The notes beneath the pieces were generated by a model. It ran no database searches. It was not told where the DNA came from and saw nothing but the letters and a program-made list of their open reading frames with translations. Of a DNA stretch of 64,000 bases, positions 16,815 to 25,068 are shown piece after piece. A program made the translations under genes and the position numbers. Source of the DNA: Brevundimonas abyssalis TAR-001 (lineage in GTDB: Bacteria; Pseudomonadota; Alphaproteobacteria; Caulobacterales; Caulobacteraceae); contig NZ_BATC01000007.1 of assembly GCF_000466985.1 (NCBI RefSeq), positions 1 through 64,000 of the forward strand, in the 5' to 3' direction. Each line of letters opens with the position of its first letter. The first letter of the stretch is position 1.

Positions 16815-17119
16815 AACAGTTCGATCTTTATCGGAATCCGTCTGCGGCTCTTCAGGAAGTCGCACCCTATCTTGTTATCCTGTCCTCTCACTTGTTTGCG
16901 GACCTTACCGAGGTCGTCGTCGCCCCGGTGGTCCGGCATGGACAGTTGGAAGCCAGCAATTTCGACGTACCGGTTGAATGGAACTCCGAAGCTTTCAACG
17001 TCAGCGTCATTGGCCTGGCCGCAATTCGCAGCATTCATCTGAGAGACTGCGTCGGCAACCTTCTCGACCATGAGTTCGACATCCGCCGGGCGCTGGACCG
17101 GCTGTTCACGGGGTTCTGA
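16811..17119 (+). CDS. ccdB: CcdB-family toxin
   Basis: 102 aa from GTG 16811, which overlaps the ccdA stop by four bases. CcdB features: the opening KQFDLYRNP, PYLVILSSHLFADLTEVVVA, VRHGQLEASNFDVPVEWN, VIGLAAIRSIHLRDCVGNLL and the end ALDRLFTGF. F-plasmid CcdB poisons DNA gyrase using a C-terminal Trp-Gly-Ile; here the end is Thr-Gly-Phe, so target or potency may differ. Codon use is visibly less GC-extreme than the flanks (TCTTTATCGGAATCCG), suggesting acquisition. Frame longer upstream is only read-through into ccdA. Confidence 0.88.
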   Translation: MKQFDLYRNPSAALQEVAPYLVILSSHLFADLTEVVVAPVVRHGQLEASNFDVPVEWNSEAFNVSVIGLAAIRSIHLRDCVGNLLDHEFDIRRALDRLFTGF

Positions 17120-17123
17120 GGCG

Positions 17124-17306
17124 ATGGCGGGCGAGATCATCAATCTGAACAAGGCGCGCAAGGATCGGGCGCGGGCGGAGGCCAAGGCGACGGCCGCCGC
17201 CAACCGGGCTGCATTCGGGCGCACCAGAGGCCAGAAGGACGCCGCGCGGCTCGAGGCCGAGCGGCTGAAGCGCGATCTGGACGGGGCGAAGCGCGACGAC
17301 GATTAG
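17124..17306 (+). CDS. DUF4169 family protein
   Basis: 60 aa, highly charged. AGEIINLNKARKDRARAEAK and AAANRAAFGRTRGQKDAARL are the hallmark of this short alphaproteobacterial family. Begins four bases after ccdB but is an ordinary chromosomal gene in relatives, so ccdAB probably inserted beside it. Function unknown. Its TAG overlaps the convergent stop at 17303. Confidence 0.8.
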   Translation: MAGEIINLNKARKDRARAEAKATAAANRAAFGRTRGQKDAARLEAERLKRDLDGAKRDDD

Positions 17307-18196
17307 GCGGCGGACACCCGCGGGGCCTTGATCAGCAGCATCTGGCCAGCCAGCACCAGCGCCAGCCCGGCGAAGGCGGCGAGGCCGAAGGTGGCGCCCT
17401 CGAACAGGACCGACACCAGCATGGCCACCGGCGGCGTCAGGGCCGAGATGTAGGACGCCAGGGCATAGCCCCGCGCCCGCGCCAGGGTGAAATACAGCAG
17501 GAACGCCACCACCGAGCCCAGCATCGACAGGTGCAGCAGGGACAGCACGTAACGGGGGGTGAACTCGAACGTCCACTCCACCCCGATGGCGAGGCCGAAC
17601 AGGGCCAGGAAGGCCGTGCCGTAGGCCATGGCCCAGGCGGTGGCGGGAATGACCGGTGCGGCGGCCGTCTGAACCTTCCAGGCGAACACATTGCCCACGG
17701 CGGAGGCGCTGACGGCGATCAGGGCGAAGGTCAGGCCGATCAGGGCGCGCTGGTCCATGCCGGCGCGCAGCAGCTCCGACGCGAACAGCACCCCGACGCC
17801 CAGAATGCCCAGCCCGGCGCCGGCCCACGACAGCCGCGCGGCCTTCTGGCGGGCAACCACGCGGAAGATCACCAGATTGAGGAAGGCCAGGGCGGCGAAG
17901 ATCACCGCCACCACGGCGGAGGCCACCCGCTCCTCGGCCCAGTAGACGAAGGCGTAGCCGATGGTGAAGACGAACAGCCCCTGCCCCATCAGCGCCAGAT
18001 GCTGGGCCCGGGTCATCTTCAGGGAGCGGCCGGTGAGCAGGCACCCGGCGAAGATCACCGCCGCCGCGAGGCCGAAGCGATAGGTCACCGAGGCCACCGG
18101 ATCGACCGTCCCCAGCTGAAGGGTGATCGCATACCAGGTCGTGCCCCAGATCAGGGCGCAGATGAGCACGCAAGCGAGGGCGACGGGGCGGGACAC
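17303..18196 (-). CDS. DMT-superfamily (EamA) permease
   Basis: 297 aa with about ten helices in two EamA halves. Typical motifs: LICALIWGTTWYAI at the N-terminus, ASVTYRFGLAAAVIF, a second half GNVFAWKVQ and the conserved ALTPPVAMLVSVLFEG in the ninth helix. Inner-membrane exporter of amino acids or other metabolites; substrate not predictable. Start GTG 18196 is the only nearby in-frame choice and has no good ribosome site. Stop overlaps the DUF4169 gene (TTAG). Confidence 0.88.
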   Translation of the reverse strand: MSRPVALACVLICALIWGTTWYAITLQLGTVDPVASVTYRFGLAAAVIFAGCLLTGRSLKMTRAQHLALMGQGLFVFTIGYAFVYWAEERVASAVVAVIFAALAFLNLVIFRVVARQKAARLSWAGAGLGILGVGVLFASELLRAGMDQRALIGLTFALIAVSASAVGNVFAWKVQTAAAPVIPATAWAMAYGTAFLALFGLAIGVEWTFEFTPRYVLSLLHLSMLGSVVAFLLYFTLARARGYALASYISALTPPVAMLVSVLFEGATFGLAAFAGLALVLAGQMLLIKAPRVSAA

Positions 18197-18307
18197 GGAG
18201 GGCGATCTCGAGCGTTTCAGGGGGACGGGGACGCTGCGATAACACCCCTGCCCCGCCGCGTCCCATCACAAGCGGAACCGGAATGTATCCGGCGTCCGAT
18301 TACGGCC

Positions 18308-19035
18308 TCAGATGCCGCTGCCGGCCGCCTCGGTCGGGGGCGGGATGCCCAGCAGGAAGGCGCGGATCCAGGCGGTCATCAGGGCGCGGTCGTTGGGATG
18401 GCGCAGGGTCTCCAGCGCCTGATCCGCCACCGCATCGGGGATGCGGCCTCGCCGCAGCTCCACCAGGGCGGCGGCGTAGTCGGGCTGGAACTCCGGATGG
18501 CACTGGAAGGACACCGCGTCCTCGCCCCAGGCGAGACCCGCGTGGGGGGTGAAGTCGCTGGCGATGGTGACCCGGGCGTCGGAGGAGACGGCCACCACCT
18601 GATCCTGATGGGACACCGGAACGGCCACGCTGTCCGCTTTCGGGAACATCCAGGGCTCGTGGCGGAGGACATCATAGCGATGCAGACCGACGCCCCAGCC
18701 TTGTTCGACTTCTCGACGTGCCCGCCGAAGGCCTGGGCCATGGCCTGATGCCCGAAACAGATGCCCAGAATGCGGGTGCGGCCCCGCGCGGCGCGCAGCC
18801 AGTCCAGCAACTGCGGAATCCAGAAATGATCCTCATAGACCCCAGCCGCCGAGCCGGTGACCACCACCCCCTCGAAGGCGGACGGATCGTCGGGCAGACG
18901 GCCCTCCTGGACATTGAACCGCGTGGTGGGCACGCCGTCGCCCAGCAGCGCCCGGAAGCGCGCGGGATAGTCGTCGAAGTCGTCGCGCAGCGCCTCGGGC
19001 GGGACGCCGGTCTCAAGGATGGCGATGCGGGTCAT
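18308..19035 (-). CDS. Class I glutamine amidotransferase-like protein; frameshifted near 18698
   Basis: From ATG 19035 (GGAG six bases upstream). The first frame holds VVVTGSAAGVYEDHFWIP and ILGICFGHQAMAQAFGG with the nucleophile Cys. After about 18698 the protein continues as WGVGLHRYDVLRHEPWM, SFQCHPEFQPDYAAAL (His and Glu of the triad). Restoring GGCCTGG gives about 242 aa. Stand-alone GATases of this kind resemble GuaA N-domains but act on varied substrates. It overlaps the upstream cca gene by ATGA (19032-19035). Confidence 0.85.
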
Positions 19036-20246
19036 GGTTTGCTCCGGGGAAGGAAGCGGCCCAGCATGGCGGCGTGATCGCCGTCGGGAAAGTCCTGCTC
19101 CACCCACCAGTCCTCGAACGCCCCCAGGGTCCGGCCCACCGCCGGGCCGGACGCGCCGGCCCGCGCCGCGTCGTGGCCGTCCACCGGCAGGCGCGGGATG
19201 GGCCAGGCGGCGGCCTGATCCAGCAGGCGCCGCGCCTCAACTTCCCGTACCGGCGCCGCAGCCCAGGCGCGCAGGACCTGATCCTCGAACCGACGGCGGC
19301 CGAGCCGGTACAGGGCCGCGCGTCCGGCGCGTTCGTCCATGGCCACGCTGACCGCGGGCTCTGCCGGCAGGGCCAGCACCAGCCGCTCCTTCTGGGCGTT
19401 GGACAGACGGAGGGCCCGCGCCGACGCCCGCACCCTGTCCGCATCGGCCGGGAGCAGGGCCGACAGACGCAGCAAGGCATCCGGAGAGACCCGGACCATG
19501 GACTCGAACAGGCTCAGACCGGCGTGATCGGGCAGCACCCGGTCCAGCACCCCGCTTTCGGCCATCAGGCGCAGGGCGGGCGCCGGGCCCGGCGCGGCCA
19601 GCAGCTTGAGCAGTTCCTTCGACACCCGCTCGGCCGACAGGCGGACCATGCCGTCCTTCAGGTCCGCGCACGCCTTCAGCCCCGCCGCGTCGGCCGGTCC
19701 GCGCCCGTACCAAGCGTGAAAACGGAAGAATCGCAGGATCCGCAGATAGTCCTCGCGAATGCGGGTCTCAGGCTCGCCCACAAAGACGATGCGGCCCGAC
19801 AGGGCGTCATCGACCCCCTGCCCCGTCGGATCGAACACCTCGCCGTCCGGCGCGGCGTAAAGCGCGTTCAGGCGGAAGTCGCGCCGCCCCGCGTCCTCGG
19901 CCCAGTCGCTGGTGAAGGCCACGGTGGCGTTGCGCCCGTCGGTGGAGACGTCCCGGCGCAGGGTGGTGACCTCGTGAGGCTGACCGCCCGAGATCGCCGT
20001 CACCGTGCCGTGCGCCAGCCCCGTGGGCGCGGCCTTCAGCCCAGCGGTCTTGATCGCCGCCATGACCGCCTCGGGCGCCAGGGTGGTGGCGATGTCGATG
20101 TCATCCACCGGCTGGCCGATCAGGGCGTTGCGGACGCAGCCGCCGACGAAGCGGGCGCAGCCGGGTCCGCCCGCCGCCTCCAGCGCCGCGATCACCGCCC
20201 GCGTTTGCGGCGCCGTCAGCCAGGACTGATCGCTCAGGCGCGTCAC
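19032..20246 (-). CDS. cca: CCA tRNA nucleotidyltransferase / poly(A) polymerase family
   Basis: 404 aa from GTG 20246, overlapping the Nudix stop by GTGA. Nucleotidyltransferase motif ARFVGGCVRNALIGQPVDDI and DIATT (catalytic carboxylates), the RRDFRLNALYA block, VGEPETRIREDYLRILRFFR, and ERVSKELLKLL in the neck. Adds or repairs the 3' CCA end of tRNAs. Central member of a tightly overlapped four-gene cluster. Confidence 0.94.
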   Translation of the reverse strand: MTRLSDQSWLTAPQTRAVIAALEAAGGPGCARFVGGCVRNALIGQPVDDIDIATTLAPEAVMAAIKTAGLKAAPTGLAHGTVTAISGGQPHEVTTLRRDVSTDGRNATVAFTSDWAEDAGRRDFRLNALYAAPDGEVFDPTGQGVDDALSGRIVFVGEPETRIREDYLRILRFFRFHAWYGRGPADAAGLKACADLKDGMVRLSAERVSKELLKLLAAPGPAPALRLMAESGVLDRVLPDHAGLSLFESMVRVSPDALLRLSALLPADADRVRASARALRLSNAQKERLVLALPAEPAVSVAMDERAGRAALYRLGRRRFEDQVLRAWAAAPVREVEARRLLDQAAAWPIPRLPVDGHDAARAGASGPAVGRTLGAFEDWWVEQDFPDGDHAAMLGRFLPRSKP

Positions 20247-20872
20247 GCCACCGCCTCGCGCGCCGGGTCGTGCAGACGGCCCCAGAGCGACCGCAGCATC
20301 CCCGCCGTGGCGCCCCAGATATAGCGCTCGCCCCACGGCATGGCCCAGAACCAACGCCGCGTGCCGTCGGGGGCGTCATAGAACTCGCGCCGGTGATTGG
20401 CGTCATCCATGAGGAAATCCCACGGCGTTTCGAAGGCGTCGGCCACCTCGCGCGGGTCGGTGGTCAGGGTGAAGCCCGGCCGCACCCAGGCCACCACCGG
20501 CGTGACCAGAAATCCGGTCACCGTCTCATAGGCGTCGGACAGGCCCAGCGGCTCCACATGGTCGGGGGAGAGCCCCACCTCCTCCACCGCCTCGCGCAAG
20601 GCGGCCTGCACCACCGTCTCGCCGGGATCGAGCCGCCCGCCGGGAAAGGCGATCTGGCCGGTGTGGCTGGCCAGGGAATCCGAACGCCGGGTCAGCAAAA
20701 GAGTCGGTCCATCCCCGTGGTCCACCACCGGAATCAGCACCGCCGCCGGACGCAAGGGCCGGTCCAGACGCGGCGCATCGGGGTTCAGATCGAAATCGGA
20801 GAACCGCGCCCGGCCGGAGGTCGCGTCCAGCGGGTCCAAGGCTACAATCAACTGTTGACGCAAGCCGCTCAC
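20243..20872 (-). CDS. CoA-pyrophosphatase-type Nudix hydrolase
   Basis: 209 aa from GTG 20872 (overlaps previous stop by GTGA). It has the CoA-specific motif LLLTRRSDSLASHTGQIAFP followed by the Nudix box GGRLDPGETVVQAALREAVEEVGL-like (GX5EX7REUXEEXGU fits). Family members split CoA and acyl-CoA into phosphopantetheine and 3',5'-ADP. Also present: YETVTGFLVTPVVAWV and FWAMPWGERYIWGATAGML. Confidence 0.9.
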   Translation of the reverse strand: MSGLRQQLIVALDPLDATSGRARFSDFDLNPDAPRLDRPLRPAAVLIPVVDHGDGPTLLLTRRSDSLASHTGQIAFPGGRLDPGETVVQAALREAVEEVGLSPDHVEPLGLSDAYETVTGFLVTPVVAWVRPGFTLTTDPREVADAFETPWDFLMDDANHRREFYDAPDGTRRWFWAMPWGERYIWGATAGMLRSLWGRLHDPAREAVA

Positions 20873-21411
20873 GTCACGGCGCCCAGGGCGAAATCGATCC
20901 CGCCCGACCGCACCGTCATGCGGCCGTCCGCCAGAGCCGCCATCTCCACCAATTCATAGAAGACCGACCGTTCTATGCGAGCCTCAAGGTCGCCGCGCAC
21001 ATGCACATAGGGCGTCGGCTCGCCGGTGGCGGAATCCGTCTCGACGCGCACGGGGTGCTCGGCGCCGGCCGCGACCCGCTCGCCCATATCCGTGGTGAAG
21101 ACCAGATCGTCGCCCTCGCGGTCCACCCGCACGGCGCGGAAGGGCACATCCTCCACCGTGATCTTCAGCTTCTCGACCGGCGTGACCAGATAATAGCCGT
21201 CCGGGTCCTTGCGCAGCACCGTGGCCAGCAGTCGCACCAGCTGGGGACGGCCGATGGGCGAGCCCTCGTGCATCCAGACGCCGTCGGCGCGGATGACCAG
21301 ATCCATCTCGCCGCAGTTGTCGGGATTCCACAGATGCACCGGCGCAGGGCCGCGCCCGTCCTCCGCGTGTCCGGCGACCGACTGGATGAGGCTGAGGGTG
21401 TCTGGGGTCAT
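20869..21411 (-). CDS. DUF1285 domain protein
   Basis: 180 aa. Family blocks: PVHLWNPDNCGEMDLVIRAD, GVWMHEGSPIGRPQLVRLLA, DPDGYYLVTPVEKLKITVED and VPFRAVRV. Two repeated beta domains of unknown role. First gene of the cluster DUF1285-Nudix-cca-GATase, every junction overlapping by four bases, which implies one transcript and coupled translation. The same cluster order is known from other Alphaproteobacteria in general terms. Confidence 0.85.
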   Translation of the reverse strand: MTPDTLSLIQSVAGHAEDGRGPAPVHLWNPDNCGEMDLVIRADGVWMHEGSPIGRPQLVRLLATVLRKDPDGYYLVTPVEKLKITVEDVPFRAVRVDREGDDLVFTTDMGERVAAGAEHPVRVETDSATGEPTPYVHVRGDLEARIERSVFYELVEMAALADGRMTVRSGGIDFALGAVT

Positions 21412-21479
21412 GCCCTGATGGTAGGCGCCGCAGGTCTCATCGGAAAGGGGCCTCGCCGGAAAGGGCCCGCCGGAAAACG

Positions 21480-21971
21480 TCAGTCGGCGCGAACCGGACC
21501 GCCGGGCGCCGCGGCCGCTTCCAGCGCCAGCCACAACAGGCGCGCTGGATCGACCGGGCCGGGCATGACCGCGCCATCGATGCGCTGGAACCCGAAGCGT
21601 TCGAAATAGGGAGGATCACCCACCAGCAGGACACCCGCCGCCTGGGCCTCCCGGGCCCAGTTCACGCAGGTGGCGACCAACTCCGCGCCGATGCCGGCGT
21701 TGCGCTCGGTCCGCTCCACGGCGATAGGGCCGAGGAAAAGCGCAGGGGCGCCGCCGATGGTGATGGTCCACAGCCGCACGGACCCGATGATCCGGCCGTC
21801 CTGTCGCGCCACGTAGCCCACCGCCGGATCGCGGCCTTCGCGCAGCCGCTCGGCGGTCTTGGCCAGACGTCCGGGACCAAAGGCGGCCTCGACCACGCGC
21901 GCCACCGCCGCCGCGTCGAACACGGTTTCGGCCTGGATGACCGCGGGCTGGGGCGAAAGGGCGATGGTCAT
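21480..21971 (-). CDS. GNAT N-acetyltransferase (YhbS-like)
   Basis: 163 aa from ATG 21971. GNAT motif A is seen as FLGPIAVERTERNAGIGAEL (R/Q-x-x-G-x-G/A acetyl-CoA loop), and the YhbS-type end VLLVGDPPYFERFGFQR. Preceded by DAAAVARVVEAAFGPGR. Acceptor unknown. An alternative upstream start would add about 33 residues with no conserved look. Confidence 0.85.
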   Translation of the reverse strand: MTIALSPQPAVIQAETVFDAAAVARVVEAAFGPGRLAKTAERLREGRDPAVGYVARQDGRIIGSVRLWTITIGGAPALFLGPIAVERTERNAGIGAELVATCVNWAREAQAAGVLLVGDPPYFERFGFQRIDGAVMPGPVDPARLLWLALEAAAAPGGPVRAD

Positions 21972-22181
21972 GGTGCGGCCAGGTTCGGAGGGACCGCGCA
22001 TCTGCGGCCCGCGCCCCCGCCCGTCAAGGAAAATTGGGCGCGCACGAATCCACTTACGCGACAGTCGCACCGCTTATAGTTGTCCGCGAGCGCTGACCGG
22101 CCGTGTCATCACACCTATCAGGCATTGTGTCCCTAGGCGATCAGACGCAACCTACCCGACACGGAACGGGGAGAGGCGAAA

Positions 22182-23018
22182 ATGGGCTGGCTGTTTTTAG
22201 CGCCTGCGTTGTTCGGAATCTGGAAGTATCGATACTTCGCCTATTGGCGTTGGGTGCTTTGGGTTGGCCTAACCCTCTACGTGTTCGCCGCTCTTTTTTG
22301 GTCGGGCGGAACTATGAATGATCCTACTGGGGACGGATTGATCACAGGCGCTATTCGACAAGCGAGCAACGATGGTCCCGAGGTTCTTTGGGGTCTTTTA
22401 GCGCTTGTACTCACGGTGGTGATTTGTGTGCTTCTGCTGAAGAGGGCGCATCGAACTACCAAGTCGCCTTACCCGGGTGGCGATGCGGCTAAGTCCGCCT
22501 CATGGCCACGTAAGCTGGCAGAAAGTGTCGGCCTAATAGCAGCAGTCTTCTTCGCAAATCTGCTCTTAGGGGGATTTCTGGCTTATACCCAAACGCAGTT
22601 CTATGAAGTGGGGCCTGATATCGTCCACCAAGACAGCTTTCTTTCTCATCTTGAGAGCGATGTTTTGTCGTCAGCAGCCCAAATAAACAGCAGCGTACCG
22701 ACGCAAATAGACGAAATAACGGTTCTAGAGAGAGCGAGCGCCGAGGGAACTACGCTTGTTTATCACTACAATATTGAAAGCAGCGCCTCACCGAGAGATA
22801 TTGAAGCAGCAATGGCTCCTCGTATTTTTCAAGGGGTTTGTTCGGACATCACCATGACTGCTGCGATGCGCGACGGCGCTTCCTTCCGATACGAGTACAC
22901 CAACACCCGAGCGGAATTGGCCTCAGTCGAAATTTCAGAATCGAACTGCCACCCAGAAATGCCGATCATTCCAAACGGAGCATCGGCTAGTTTAGCTCCG
23001 TCCCCAAATCATGAATAG
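22182..23018 (+). CDS. Orphan membrane protein with periplasmic two-cysteine domain, AT-richer than its surroundings
   Basis: 278 aa; ATG 22182 follows GGGGAGAGG. Three membrane segments (about residues 22-42, 68-86, 113-136), then a C-terminal periplasmic domain. That domain reads SSVPTQIDEITVLERASAEG, TLVYHYNIE, VCSDITMTAAMRDGASFRYE and ISESNCHPE: a V-P-x-x-V/I-D-x-x-T start, an alternating Y-x-Y strand and two Cys. The layout recalls a widespread uncharacterised bacterial periplasmic domain, not one I can name. Base and codon use (TTTAGC, AATATTGAAAGC) differs sharply from neighbours, so recent transfer is likely. Confidence 0.75.
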   Translation: MGWLFLAPALFGIWKYRYFAYWRWVLWVGLTLYVFAALFWSGGTMNDPTGDGLITGAIRQASNDGPEVLWGLLALVLTVVICVLLLKRAHRTTKSPYPGGDAAKSASWPRKLAESVGLIAAVFFANLLLGGFLAYTQTQFYEVGPDIVHQDSFLSHLESDVLSSAAQINSSVPTQIDEITVLERASAEGTTLVYHYNIESSASPRDIEAAMAPRIFQGVCSDITMTAAMRDGASFRYEYTNTRAELASVEISESNCHPEMPIIPNGASASLAPSPNHE

Positions 23019-23050
23019 TTGGAGCAAACCCGAAGTCTTGTACCCACCAA

Positions 23051-23824
23051 CTAGCCGGCTCTGGAGAAGTCGGGCGCGCGCCTCTGGCTGAAGGCCATGA
23101 AGGCCTCCATGGCTTCGGGGCTCTTCATCTGGGCGCCGAACGCCTCGCCCTCGGCCAGCATCAGGGCCCAGATCGCCTCGGCGTCGCGCATCAGGCGCTT
23201 GGTCGAGCGGATGGAGTTGGGGGCCCGCGCCGCCAGCAGGGCCGCGAGGCGCCGGGCCTCCTCATCGACCTGACCGGCCGGAACCGCCCGGTTGGCCAGG
23301 CCCCAATCCAGCGCCTGACGCCCCGTGATGGGCTCGCCCAGGGCGAACAGTTCGAAGGCCCGCTGGTGGCCGATGACGGCGGGCAGCAGCGCCGTGGACG
23401 CCGCCTCCGGGGCCAGCGCCAGATTGACGAACGGAACCGACAGCAGGGCGTCGTCCGCCACCACCACCATGTCGCAGTGGAGCAGCAGGGTCAGACCGAT
23501 GCCCACCGCCCGGCCCCTCACCGCCGCCACGGCGGGGCGGTCCAGCTCGGCCAGGGCCTTCAGGAATCGGAACACCGACATGTCCAGCGGCTCATCGGTC
23601 TGCGACCCGATGGCGATGAAATCGCCGATGTCGTTGCCGGCGCAGAAGCTGTCGCCCTCGGCGCGGAACAGGATCACGCGCACGTCGGGATCGGTCTTCG
23701 CCCGCTCGGTGGCTTCGGCCAGCACCGTGTACATGGCCTGGGTGATGGCGTTCTTCTTGTCGGGCCGGGCCAGGGTGACGGTGAGCACGCCTTGCTCAAG
23801 CGCGACGTGAACATGCTCGCTCAT
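23051..23824 (-). CDS. Enoyl-CoA hydratase/isomerase family protein
   Basis: 257 aa. Crotonase-fold features: LARPDKKNAITQAMYTVLAE, FRAEGDSFCAGNDIGDF (oxyanion-hole strand) and AAVRGRAVGIGLTLLLHCDM. At the position of the hydratase Glu pair the sequence is SVPFVNLALAPEAASTALLP, with an acidic residue only at the second site, as in isomerase-like members. Acts on acyl-CoA esters; ATG 23824 overlaps the stop of the hydrolase gene upstream by ATGA. Confidence 0.88.
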   Translation of the reverse strand: MSEHVHVALEQGVLTVTLARPDKKNAITQAMYTVLAEATERAKTDPDVRVILFRAEGDSFCAGNDIGDFIAIGSQTDEPLDMSVFRFLKALAELDRPAVAAVRGRAVGIGLTLLLHCDMVVVADDALLSVPFVNLALAPEAASTALLPAVIGHQRAFELFALGEPITGRQALDWGLANRAVPAGQVDEEARRLAALLAARAPNSIRSTKRLMRDAEAIWALMLAEGEAFGAQMKSPEAMEAFMAFSQRRAPDFSRAG

Positions 23825-24915
23825 GCGGGTTCTCCAGTTTCGATTCGGGTCCACCAGTCCACGCCGTCCGCGTCGCGATCGCGGCCGATACGGCCCTGGG
23901 CCTCCAGATAGTTCAGGTGGGCGATGGCCTCGCCCGTGGCCATGCCCAGCACGCCCTCGCCAACCGCGCGGCCGAACAGGGAGGGAAAGACATCCACCGC
24001 CCGCTTCGGCTCGGCCAGGGTGCGCTCCAGCCGCCGCAGGGCCACGTCATGGCCGCGCAGCAGGGCCTCCAGCCGGGCGTGAGCGCCCCGGAAGGGTTCG
24101 CCGTGGGAAGGCAGCACCAGGGCGTTTTCGGGAATGCGGCCCTTCAGGGCCTCCAGCGAGTCCAGCCAGTCCTTCAGCGGATCCGACTGCGGCTCGGTCG
24201 GCCAGACCGAGATGTTGGACGAGATGCGCGGCAACAGCTGATCGCCCGAGATGAACAGGTCATCCCGCTCGCGCAGCAGACAGACGTGCTCCGGCGAGTG
24301 CCCCGTGCCGACGATGATGCGCCAGGCGTCGCCGTCGATCTCGATCCCGTCCCCGTCGCTGAGGCGGGTGAACTCCGGCGGCATGGGCCGCACCGCCTTG
24401 CCGAACATGCCGTAACGGGTGCGATAGCCCTCGATCTGTTCGTCCGACCAGCCGGCGGCGCGATAGAAGGCCGCGCCCGACTCCGGCGCCGGGCCGGTGT
24501 CGGCCAGCAGCATGCGCCCGGTCACATACTCCAGCCGCGACATGAACAGGGGCGCGCCCGACCGCTCGCACAGCCAGCCCGCCAGACCGATGTGGTCCGG
24601 GTGCATGTGGGTGCAGATCAGGCGGGTGACCGGCCGGCCTTCGAGCGGTCCGGCGAGGGCCGTCTCCCAGGCGTCGATGGTGTCCGGCAGGCCCAGTCCG
24701 GTGTCGACGATGACCCAGCCCTCGCCGTCGCGGATGGCCCAGACGTTCACATGGTCCAGCGCCATGGGCAGGGAGAAACGCAGCCACAGGACGCCCTCGG
24801 CGACCTGGACCGCCTCACCCGGCGCCGGGATGTCCAGCGCCGGATAGTCCGGCCCGGCCGCGCCCTTGCGGGGCTCCGGTGCATTGGCCTGGCCGTCGGG
24901 CAAGCGCGTCTCCAT
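23821..24915 (-). CDS. Metallo-beta-lactamase-fold hydrolase
   Basis: 364 aa from ATG 24915. The zinc motif THMHPDHIGLAGWL (HxHxDH), the GTGHSPEHVCLL histidine, FISGDQLLPRISSN and a C-terminal VLPSHGEPFRGAHARLEALL are complete. The long C-terminal helical part (IAHLNYLEAQGRI) resembles LACTB2-like or hydroxyacyl-hydrolase proteins. Coupled by ATGA to the enoyl-CoA hydratase gene, so a role with acyl thioesters is plausible. A start at 24966 would add a Cys-containing segment and cannot be ruled out. Confidence 0.85.
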   Translation of the reverse strand: METRLPDGQANAPEPRKGAAGPDYPALDIPAPGEAVQVAEGVLWLRFSLPMALDHVNVWAIRDGEGWVIVDTGLGLPDTIDAWETALAGPLEGRPVTRLICTHMHPDHIGLAGWLCERSGAPLFMSRLEYVTGRMLLADTGPAPESGAAFYRAAGWSDEQIEGYRTRYGMFGKAVRPMPPEFTRLSDGDGIEIDGDAWRIIVGTGHSPEHVCLLRERDDLFISGDQLLPRISSNISVWPTEPQSDPLKDWLDSLEALKGRIPENALVLPSHGEPFRGAHARLEALLRGHDVALRRLERTLAEPKRAVDVFPSLFGRAVGEGVLGMATGEAIAHLNYLEAQGRIGRDRDADGVDWWTRIETGEPA

Positions 24916-25068
24916 TAAAAACTCATTGCCACTTTGCCCTCCGCATGATCGCGCGTCAAAGGTCATCTGAGCGCCACAGACGGAACACATGCCGCCGTTA
25001 GGACTTGACCCAACAATCAGAGCGGGCGAAGCGTCCGCCAACGTGTAAAGCTAGGTGAGGATAGCCCT

